Of a stretch of DNA of 5,381 bases, positions 1 through 5,381 are shown in pieces (within the stretch, counting starts at the first letter, position 1; each line of letters begins with the position of its first letter). The notes beneath the pieces were generated by a model. The model made no database searches and had not been told where the DNA came from. It was given only the letters and a program-made list of their open reading frames with translations. The DNA is taken from NCBI GenBank assembly GCA_937920575.1, contig CAKZSF010000194.1:1-5381 (forward strand). The letters are read 5' to 3'. A program made the translations under genes and the position numbers. The stretch is from an uncultured Sphingomonadaceae bacterium (GTDB lineage: Bacteria > Pseudomonadota > Alphaproteobacteria > Sphingomonadales > Sphingomonadaceae).

Positions 1-490
1 CGCGCTTCAGCGGAAAGAAAATTGCCAGCGCAATTTGCGCAAAAGGCAAGTGCATCGGCACGATGATTGCGGACTTGGCTATGGAGAGCGTTGAAAACTC
101 GCTCCAATCCATTTCTGCGAGATAGGAGTTTTGCCACGGCAAATGAGCCCCGCGGCGGTCGATCCAGAACGGCTCGCTTTCGTACCGCGCGCAGCGGGCA
201 AGCGGGGAATGCAGGGCAATTCCTCGGTTCTCCCACCAGCGTTCGCCATCCTCGACCCAGCCGAACACGTCGGCGGCCAGAATGGTGCCCTCAGCATCGA
301 TCATCGGTTCGTTTGAAGAAATATCGTCGGTCATACAGACCTGTAGACCGACCTCTTGCGCGAGATTTCGAAGAGACTCTGCGGCGACGTGGATATCATC
401 AATCGAGCGTACAGTGACGTCCGACAAAACTTTCCCGAATGGCCGCGACGCAATTTCACTGCTGTCGTTCGCCGCATGAATACTCATCAT
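1..490 (-). CDS. Putative LuxR-family transcriptional regulator, N-terminal ligand-binding-like domain (3' end beyond window)
   Basis: An open frame of 163 codons without a stop runs from ATG at 490 off the left edge, so only the N-terminal part is visible. The layout fits the alpha/beta autoinducer-binding domain of LuxR-family regulators. A WW pair (85-86) is followed by G-I-A-L-H-S-P-L-A-R (90-99) and then EPFW (106-109), which resembles the family pattern W...Y...DP...PF.W. Further on, IVPMHLPFAQIALAIFF (143-159) matches the closing strand 'v.vP.h.p.g..g.l.f'. The residue before the key Pro96 is Ser95 instead of the Asp that contacts acyl-homoserine lactones in the canonical receptors, so a different ligand or none is likely. 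The C-terminal helix-turn-helix expected for the family cannot be seen. I chose ATG 490 because GGGAGA lies 9 bases upstream. ATG 487 and ATG 511 are in-frame alternatives, and 511 has no good ribosome binding site. The gene is divergent from the acyl-CoA dehydrogenase. That it is a real gene is fairly sure; the family call is inference from motif resemblance. Confidence 0.6.
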   Translation of the reverse strand, partial: MMSIHAANDSSEIASRPFGKVLSDVTVRSIDDIHVAAESLRNLAQEVGLQVCMTDDISSNEPMIDAEGTILAADVFGWVEDGERWWENRGIALHSPLARCARYESEPFWIDRRGAHLPWQNSYLAEMDWSEFSTLSIAKSAIIVPMHLPFAQIALAIFFPLKR

Positions 491-499
491 AAGTGATCG

Positions 500-505
500 T
501 CTCCC
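500..505 (-). promoter_or_regulatory. Ribosome binding site of the LuxR-like gene
   Basis: GGGAGA on the minus strand sits 9 bases before ATG 490 and 12 bases before ATG 487. It favours 490 over the in-frame ATG at 511, which lies upstream of this site and has only a TTGAG close to it. Confidence 0.55.
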
Positions 506-803
506 AAACATCTCAACGCGGCGCGTGGCTAGCAGTTCCGGTTGGATATTTCCTCTGCTCACCAATGTGGGAAATGTGCGGAAGTATCGCAAGTTGAAAT
601 ACCGCTGTGCAGGGTGCGTCTGTTTGGCCGCTCTGGCCTATCTTTGGCGCTATCTCAGGCGCACCGCCGACCCATCGAGATCACCAATTTCGAACTGTCG
701 CCAATTGCGTCCGTCATTTGACTGAGGCCGAAAATTGCTAGTGTTGCTGACAATCTTTATCGACTGTGGAAGCAAAGAGAGACTTGCTGTTTTGATCCGA
801 TTT

Positions 804-808
804 AAGGA
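804..808 (+). promoter_or_regulatory. Ribosome binding site of the acyl-CoA dehydrogenase
   Basis: AAGGA lies 12 bases before the ATG at 821 and 15 bases before the next ATG at 824. The spacing is somewhat long, but this is the only purine-rich site near the start and it favours the first ATG. Confidence 0.5.
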
Positions 809-820
809 AACGCACCGCCC

Positions 821-2017
821 ATGATGGATAAGCCCGAGAATATTCGCCCGAGCGAAGGCTACATGACTGAAGAGCGTCAGATGATCCAGCAAATGGCGCG
901 CGACTTTGCGATGAATGAAGTGCTGCCGGTGGCCAATGCGCTTGATCCAGAGAAAGGCGAAATCCCGCAAGACTTGATCGACCGGATGGGCGAGCTGGGT
1001 TTCTTCGGCATTCTGATTCCCGAGCGACTGGGCGGGCTGGGACTGGGTTTCTTCGAGTATTGCCTGGTGGCGGAGGAACTGAGCCGCGCATGGATGAGCG
1101 TCGGCTCGATCATTGCGCGCGGCAACATGTTCTACAAATCGATCCCTGCACGTGATGATGCAGAACGCGATGCGAAGACTCGCCTGATGGCCAAGGGGCA
1201 ATATTTGGGCGCGTTTTCCATGTCAGAGCCGAACGCCGGGTCGGACATGTCGAGCATCGGATGCCGCGCTGTTCGCGATGGTGACGAGTGGGTGGTAACT
1301 GGTAGCAAATACTGGTGCACCTTTGCCGACCGGGCCGATTTTATGCAGGTGATCTGCCGCACCTCGACCGATCCGGATGCTCCGCGCTGGGCGGGGCTGA
1401 CCGCGATCCTGTTCGAGAAACCGCGCGGGGAGTTTCCCAAAGGTGTCTCCGGCCATGCAATCCCCAAGATCGGCTATCACGGCTGGAAGACCTTTGAACT
1501 CGCCTTTGACGAAGCGCGCACGCCCGTGTCCGACTATGGCGAAGAAGGCGGCGCCTTCAAAGCCATCGTCAGCGGGCTGGAAGGGGCAAGAGCGCACACG
1601 GCTGCGCGCTCCATTGGCCTGGCGCGTGGCGCGTTGGAAGATGCGATCGAATACGCCAAATCGCGCGAGCAATTCGGCCAACCAATTGGCAATTTTCAAG
1701 CAATCCGATTCAAGATTGCGACCATGGCAACCGAAGTCGAGGCCGCACGGCAATTGCTCTTTTTCGTGTGCCACGAGCTCGACAATGGCAGACGCTGCGA
1801 GAAGGAAGCGGCGATGGTCAAATACTACGCCGCCGAAATGGCCGAGCGGGTAACGAGCGAGGCACTGCAGATTCTGGGCGGGGCGGGCTACACCACGCTG
1901 TATGCCGTCGAACGGCACTGGCGCGACGCGCGCCTCACGAAGATTTTCGAAGGCAGCTCCGAAATCCAGCAACGGATCATCAGCGATGCCCTGCTGGGTC
2001 GCGAAGGGCGCAGCTAA
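821..2017 (+). CDS. Acyl-CoA dehydrogenase family protein (FAD-dependent)
   Basis: This enzyme should oxidise an acyl-CoA thioester to the trans-2-enoyl-CoA using bound FAD, passing electrons to electron-transfer flavoprotein, in the cytoplasm. Its 398 residues match the family's usual 380-400. The three-domain fold can be followed: N-terminal helical domain (about 15-122), beta domain (about 127-230) and C-terminal helical domain (about 241-390). Signature 1 is FSMSEPNAGSD (132-142). The FAD-contacting stretch REQFGQPIGNFQ lies at 282-293. Signature 2 begins QILGGAGY (350-357). The catalytic base is Glu377 in KIFEGSSE, in the position of Glu376 of medium-chain acyl-CoA dehydrogenase. In signature 2 the usual acidic or Asn residue is Leu360. 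GYHGWKTFELAFD (218-230) recalls methylsuccinyl-CoA dehydrogenase, but that enzyme carries a long N-terminal extension absent here, so the substrate is unknown. The gene is divergent from the LuxR-like gene and converges on the efflux permease, with its TAA overlapping the permease stop. The family is certain; chain length and pathway are not. Confidence 0.96.
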   Translation: MMDKPENIRPSEGYMTEERQMIQQMARDFAMNEVLPVANALDPEKGEIPQDLIDRMGELGFFGILIPERLGGLGLGFFEYCLVAEELSRAWMSVGSIIARGNMFYKSIPARDDAERDAKTRLMAKGQYLGAFSMSEPNAGSDMSSIGCRAVRDGDEWVVTGSKYWCTFADRADFMQVICRTSTDPDAPRWAGLTAILFEKPRGEFPKGVSGHAIPKIGYHGWKTFELAFDEARTPVSDYGEEGGAFKAIVSGLEGARAHTAARSIGLARGALEDAIEYAKSREQFGQPIGNFQAIRFKIATMATEVEAARQLLFFVCHELDNGRRCEKEAAMVKYYAAEMAERVTSEALQILGGAGYTTLYAVERHWRDARLTKIFEGSSEIQQRIISDALLGREGRS

Positions 2018-5000
2018 GCGGCTGGTTCAGCCTCTGGTTCCGCAACAGGCGGCGGCGGAGTGCGCTTTCCACGCCATCCACCGTCAATCAGCAGATACAG
2101 CACAGGGGTTACGACACGCGACAGCATGGTCGAGGACACCAATCCACCGATCAGCACCCAAGCCAGCGGCGAATAGAGCGCTGCGCCGCCCAGGGCGAGA
2201 GGCATCAGCCCGCCAATTGCGGTTACCGCGGTTAGCAGCACGGGAAGGAAGCGGATTTCGCCCGCCTGCTCAATCGCTTCGCGCAGTTCAACGCCTTCGT
2301 CCTGCAATTGCCGTGTGAAATCAACGAGCAACACCGAGTTCTTAATCTCGATCCCGATTAAGGCAATGAAACCGATAATCGCGGTGTAGCTTAGAGAGTT
2401 ACCCGTCAGGTAGAGCGCGATCAGGCCGCCGAACATGCCGAGCGGTATGACCCCCAGCGAGATCGTGACCAGCCGCATATTGCCAAATTCGATTGTGAGC
2501 ACGATCAGCACCGCGAAGAAAGAGAGCAGCGCGATTTGACCAATCCCGTCAAAGCTTGCCGCGCTTGCCTCTGCTTCCCCTTGGACGATGACGGAATAGC
2601 CGGGTGGAAACTCAATTTCGTTCACGCGGTTCAGGGCTTCCTCGTTTACGCGCGAAATCAGGAAGCCGGCAGTCACTTCGGCGGTGACTGTGGCGCTGCG
2701 TTGCAAGTCTAGCCGTTCGATCTGGGCGGGAGTCGAAACCAGTTCAGGCGAAGCAATCTGGTTGAGCGGGATTGCTGCGCCTGTTCGCGTCGGGACGTAG
2801 ATTTTCTCTAGCTCCTCAATATCGCGGCGGTCATTGCCCGGCAGGCTAACCACGACATCGTAGGAATCGCCTTCCTCATCGCGCAATTCCGCTGCAGGCT
2901 GCCCTTCCAACGCTAGGCGGATGGCTTGGCGTGGAATGCCGGGTGCGACGTTCAGTGAAGCCGCTTTTTCCAAATCGAGTCCGATATCGAGATCAACCCG
3001 GTCAATCGCGAGGGAATTGCGCACGTCGCGCGCACCCGGCGTATCCCGCACCACGCGTTCCATCTCGCTGGCCAGTTGTTTGAGCTGTTGAAGCTCTGGC
3101 CCGACCACAGAAAATTCGATTGGCGCATCAATCGGCGGCCCGTTGGTGAAGGGTGCAATCACGAATTGTGCGTCGGGTATGACGGACAGGCGCTCGCGCA
3201 ATCGTTCGATCAAAGCAGGCCCGTCTGTCCTGTTCCACCCGTCGACCGTGACAAGAATTTGCCCGAAATTGGACTGCGTGTCGCGGCGTGGCTTGTTGTA
3301 GAATATCTGCGGGTTGCCTGCGCCAGTGTTGTCAAAGCGGCCCGAAACCATCTCTTCTTCTGCAACGATCGCGCTGGCTTGGCGAATGATGCGGTCGGTT
3401 TCCTCCACGGATGATCCCTCGGTCGCCTCCACATCGATCACGAAATAGGGCGCGTCAGCGGGGGGGAAGAAGCTGAGCCCGATGGCGGGGACCAGCGCGA
3501 AAGAGCCCGCCACCAAAGCCACAGCGATCATCAACGTGCGCTTGGGCGCATCCAAAGCGCGGTGCAGGATCGGACGGTAAAATCCATGCACGCCCTTGTT
3601 CACAGCACGCAGGATTGCGTTGCCTTCCGGATCATCCTCGCGATCCAACAGGCGGCTGGCAAGGAAGGGAATGATAGTGAGTGCAACCAGCAAAGATCCG
3701 GCGACCGAGGTGATCACTGCCAACGGCAAAGAGCGTGTAAACTTGCCAGCGCCTTCTGGCAGGAAGACCAATGGCAGAAATGCGAATATCAGTACCGCTG
3801 TGGTGCCGATCACGGGTATCATGATCTGCTTGGTGCCAGCTATGGCCGCAGTGGTTCGATCCATCCCTTGGCGCATTTTTCGCGCCACATTTTCCACCAC
3901 CACGATGGAATCATCCACCACCAGCCCGAGCGCGAGGATGAAGCCTGATACCGCCAGTTGGTTGAGCGTGAATCCTGCCGTGCCCATAGTCAGCACGCCA
4001 ATGCCCAATGAGAGTGGGATCGAGATTACCACGACGATGGCGGCGCGCGGACCAAGCGGCAGCAGCGTGAAAACCACGAGGGTCAGAGCGATACCGAAAT
4101 CACGCGTCAACACACCGATGACACGCTCAATATCTTGCGCCTGATCAAAAGCGACGCTCAATTCCATGTCTGGGGGGAGCGTTCCCTTAAATTCGTCAAG
4201 TCGTTCAACCAACCGATCGCGCACTTCGATAGCGTTGGCACCGTCCTTCTGCTCGACCGTGACGAACAGCGCGCGTTGATCGTTAGCGCGGGTGATATGG
4301 TTTCGCGGGGGATCGACCCATTCGACCGAAGCTATGTCGCTGACGCGCACAACCGCACCGTCGTTTGAACGTACCGCAACTTGCCTGATTTGCTCCAGAT
4401 CGCTGAACGCGCCACCGGCTTCGATGTTGAAACGGCGCGCGCCAGAATGGATTTCGCCCGCTGGGAGGTCAGCTCCCGCAGAGCGGATTGCGTCCGCTAC
4501 TGCCGTCGCTGGCAAACCGAGTTCGGTAAGCCGCCCGCTGTCCAGCCCCACTTGGACCTGTGATCGTTCGAGGCCCCAAATTTCAGTTTCTCTTACATCG
4601 ATATCGCCGTTGAGCGTGTCGCGCAGGTCTTCGGCGTATTTCTCCATCCGGCGAAACGATGCGCCCTCGCTGGTCAGGGCCATTTGCAAGAGCTTGGCTT
4701 CGGTCGGACGAATGCGGCGAAACTCGATTCCGGCAATGCTGTCTGGCAAAGTGTCCCGGATGGCCGAGACTTCGCGAACCACTTCGTCGAAATTCTCTTC
4801 CGCGTCGCCATCCCAATCGAACTCGGAGAAAATGACGGCAATCCCGTCCGTAGATGTTGAATTCAACTCTTCGATATCATCAAGGCCGCGCATCGTCTCC
4901 TCGATAGGGCGCGCAATGGTTTCCTCGATCTCGCGCGCATCTGCGCCGGGCTGTGCGACCACAATCACGACCGCCGGAACGTCAAGATGCGGATCAACGC

Positions 5001-5103
5001 TGCGCGGAATGCTCATAAATGCATTGAAGCAGAGCAGCGCCAGAAAAATGGTCAACAGCAGCGTCAGCGTGCTGCGCTTAACTGCAAATTCGACAATGTT
5101 CAT
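2014..5103 (-). CDS. RND-family efflux transporter, inner-membrane permease subunit
   Basis: This is the proton-driven pump of a tripartite exporter, AcrB-like in architecture and near AcrB in length (1029 residues). It should work as a trimer with a periplasmic adaptor and an outer-membrane channel. Predicted membrane segments are TM1 (about 10-30), TM2-TM6 (about 336-480), TM7 (about 524-546) and TM8-TM12 (about 855-1004), with two large periplasmic porter/docking regions (about 31-335 and 547-854). The proton relay is complete: Asp397 and Asp398 in TM4 (GLVVDDSIVVVENV), Lys921 in TM10 (GIEIKNSVLLVDF), and Arg951 and Thr958, which align with AcrB Arg971 and Thr978. PGADAREIEE (52-61) is the usual first porter motif. 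The twin Asp in TM4 and the AcrB-like relay point to a drug/amphiphile (HAE-type) pump rather than a heavy-metal one; the substrate is not known. The C-terminus is a Pro/Glu/Ala-rich tail (1014-1029). ATG 5103 overlaps the adaptor stop. No strong ribosome binding site precedes it, which suggests coupled translation. The family call is certain. Confidence 0.97.
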   Translation of the reverse strand: MNIVEFAVKRSTLTLLLTIFLALLCFNAFMSIPRSVDPHLDVPAVVIVVAQPGADAREIEETIARPIEETMRGLDDIEELNSTSTDGIAVIFSEFDWDGDAEENFDEVVREVSAIRDTLPDSIAGIEFRRIRPTEAKLLQMALTSEGASFRRMEKYAEDLRDTLNGDIDVRETEIWGLERSQVQVGLDSGRLTELGLPATAVADAIRSAGADLPAGEIHSGARRFNIEAGGAFSDLEQIRQVAVRSNDGAVVRVSDIASVEWVDPPRNHITRANDQRALFVTVEQKDGANAIEVRDRLVERLDEFKGTLPPDMELSVAFDQAQDIERVIGVLTRDFGIALTLVVFTLLPLGPRAAIVVVISIPLSLGIGVLTMGTAGFTLNQLAVSGFILALGLVVDDSIVVVENVARKMRQGMDRTTAAIAGTKQIMIPVIGTTAVLIFAFLPLVFLPEGAGKFTRSLPLAVITSVAGSLLVALTIIPFLASRLLDREDDPEGNAILRAVNKGVHGFYRPILHRALDAPKRTLMIAVALVAGSFALVPAIGLSFFPPADAPYFVIDVEATEGSSVEETDRIIRQASAIVAEEEMVSGRFDNTGAGNPQIFYNKPRRDTQSNFGQILVTVDGWNRTDGPALIERLRERLSVIPDAQFVIAPFTNGPPIDAPIEFSVVGPELQQLKQLASEMERVVRDTPGARDVRNSLAIDRVDLDIGLDLEKAASLNVAPGIPRQAIRLALEGQPAAELRDEEGDSYDVVVSLPGNDRRDIEELEKIYVPTRTGAAIPLNQIASPELVSTPAQIERLDLQRSATVTAEVTAGFLISRVNEEALNRVNEIEFPPGYSVIVQGEAEASAASFDGIGQIALLSFFAVLIVLTIEFGNMRLVTISLGVIPLGMFGGLIALYLTGNSLSYTAIIGFIALIGIEIKNSVLLVDFTRQLQDEGVELREAIEQAGEIRFLPVLLTAVTAIGGLMPLALGGAALYSPLAWVLIGGLVSSTMLSRVVTPVLYLLIDGGWRGKRTPPPPVAEPEAEPAA
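5100..5103 (-). other. ATGA stop/start overlap joining adaptor and permease
   Basis: On the minus strand the permease ATG (5103-5101) and the adaptor TGA (5102-5100) share the four bases ATGA. The roughly 20 bases upstream hold no good Shine-Dalgarno sequence. This is the classic arrangement for translational coupling, by which the two pump subunits would be made in linked amounts. Confidence 0.85.
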
Positions 5104-5381
5104 GGACGCGCGAGCCGAATGAGTGAGTCTGGTTTGATCCGGTCAATGCGCGAGACGATGATCTGGTCACCCTCTGCAATTCCGCCAGAAATTAGCGCGC
5201 TTTCACCATCGATCCGCTCGATTGTAACAAGCTGCAGCGCGGCGGTGAGATTTCCGTCATTTTCCTTCGCCAGATAGACGAAGCCTTCGCCCGCCCGCGC
5301 GTCGAAAATGGCCATTGCTGGGATGGCGGTTAGCTGATCACTCGCACCGCCGTCGGCCAGCACAATTTCGACCTTGCCGAC
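5100..5381 (-). CDS. RND efflux periplasmic adaptor (membrane fusion protein), C-terminal part; 5' end beyond window
   Basis: The frame enters at the right edge and ends at TGA 5102-5100, so the last 93 residues are visible. The true start lies outside; an in-frame GTG at 5363 is internal, since the frame continues to the edge as VGKVEIV. The segment matches the end of HlyD/AcrA-type adaptors. A strand with IPAMAIFDARAGEGFVYLA is the 'IP..A....g..fVyv' element of the beta-barrel to membrane-proximal transition. It is followed by a V-T-I-E-R-I-D-G strand, then SGGIAEGDQIIVSRIDRIKPDSLIRL, the conserved 'sGL..Gd.vv......l.dG..V' ending of the membrane-proximal domain. The adaptor would be anchored at the periplasmic face of the inner membrane and bridge the permease to an outer-membrane channel. 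The lipoyl and hairpin domains and the signal sequence are not visible. It lies just upstream of the permease in the same operon, which supports the identification. Confidence 0.9.
   Translation of the reverse strand, partial: VGKVEIVLADGGASDQLTAIPAMAIFDARAGEGFVYLAKENDGNLTAALQLVTIERIDGESALISGGIAEGDQIIVSRIDRIKPDSLIRLARP

Larger units (their letters stand above)
491..820. promoter_or_regulatory. Divergent intergenic control region
   Basis: These 330 bases separate the divergent LuxR-like and acyl-CoA dehydrogenase genes, so they must hold the promoters of both. I see no convincing sigma-70 pair. The best candidate for the rightward gene is TTGCTA (735-740) with TATCGA (758-763) at 17-base spacing, which is poor at -10. 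TTGACT (718-723) has no partner at the right distance. CCAATT occurs twice as a direct repeat (684-689 and 701-706), and TTGCT occurs three times (735, 744 and 784). Neither forms a clear palindromic lux-box-like operator. The plus-strand 66-codon frame at 525-725 has no good ribosome binding site or recognisable protein and is probably not a gene. The minus-strand frame of the LuxR-like gene stays open for at least about 110 bases upstream of 490, which leaves a longer N-terminus formally possible. Confidence 0.5.

Noticed and set aside
79..297. 72-codon minus-strand frame inside the LuxR-like gene
   Set aside because: It is in a different frame from the 163-codon reading, has no motif, and is a shadow of the real gene.
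67..417. 116-codon plus-strand frame and its overlapping neighbours at 131-316 and 282-479
   Set aside because: The product is Arg/Ser-rich with no ribosome binding site. The minus-strand frame over the same region gives a protein with family-like motifs.
718..763. Sigma-70 promoter for the dehydrogenase
   Set aside because: The possible -35 elements (TTGACT 718-723, TTGCTA 735-740) have no good -10 at the right spacing, so no separate promoter feature is claimed.
650..1201. 183-codon minus-strand frame across the dehydrogenase start
   Set aside because: It is His/Gln-rich antisense of the dehydrogenase N-terminus, with no ribosome binding site or recognisable domain.
1223..1972. 249-codon minus-strand open frame opposite the acyl-CoA dehydrogenase
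   Set aside because: It is antisense to a certain gene, shows no recognisable motif, and is explained by the GC-rich codon bias of the real gene.
2020..2032. Small perfect hairpin (GGCTG-gtt-CAGCC) just after the dehydrogenase stop, as a terminator
   Set aside because: The stem is only 5 bp and no T-tract follows. It is also coding sequence for the permease tail, so chance is likely.
4292..5122. 276-codon plus-strand open frame opposite the permease gene
   Set aside because: Its product is a Ser/Arg-rich low-complexity sequence typical of the complement of a coding strand. The permease frame is clearly the real one.

Overview
The window looks like chromosomal sequence from an alphaproteobacterium, most plausibly a sphingomonad of the Erythrobacteraceae type. 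This is an inference from the moderately GC-rich coding bias and the general character of the proteins. No rRNA or other marker gene is present to prove it. I see no mobile element, CRISPR array, tRNA or rRNA.

Layout, left to right. (1) Positions 1-490, minus strand: the N-terminal 163 residues of a gene that runs off the left edge. Its sequence resembles the ligand-binding (autoinducer-binding-like) domain of LuxR-family regulators; the expected DNA-binding domain would lie outside the window. (2) Positions 491-820: a 330-base divergent intergenic region carrying the ribosome binding sites of both flanking genes. (3) Positions 821-2017, plus strand: a complete 398-residue acyl-CoA dehydrogenase with an intact FAD/substrate signature and catalytic glutamate. 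(4) Positions 2014-5103, minus strand: a complete 1029-residue inner-membrane RND efflux permease with all proton-relay residues. (5) Positions 5100-5381, minus strand: the C-terminal 93 residues of the periplasmic adaptor (membrane fusion protein) of the same pump, running off the right edge.

The adaptor and permease form an operon read right to left and are joined by an ATGA stop/start overlap, so their translation is probably coupled. With an outer-membrane TolC-type channel, which is not in the window, they would make a tripartite drug or amphiphile exporter. The putative LuxR-like regulator and the acyl-CoA dehydrogenase are divergent and share one control region, so the regulator may control the dehydrogenase, itself, or both. 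The dehydrogenase and the permease converge and overlap by 4 bases at their stop codons.

Most of the window is ordinary. The points most worth a second look are the edge-truncated LuxR-like gene, which appears to lack the canonical AHL-contacting Asp and sits divergent to a fatty-acid-type enzyme, and the terminator-free tail-to-tail overlap.
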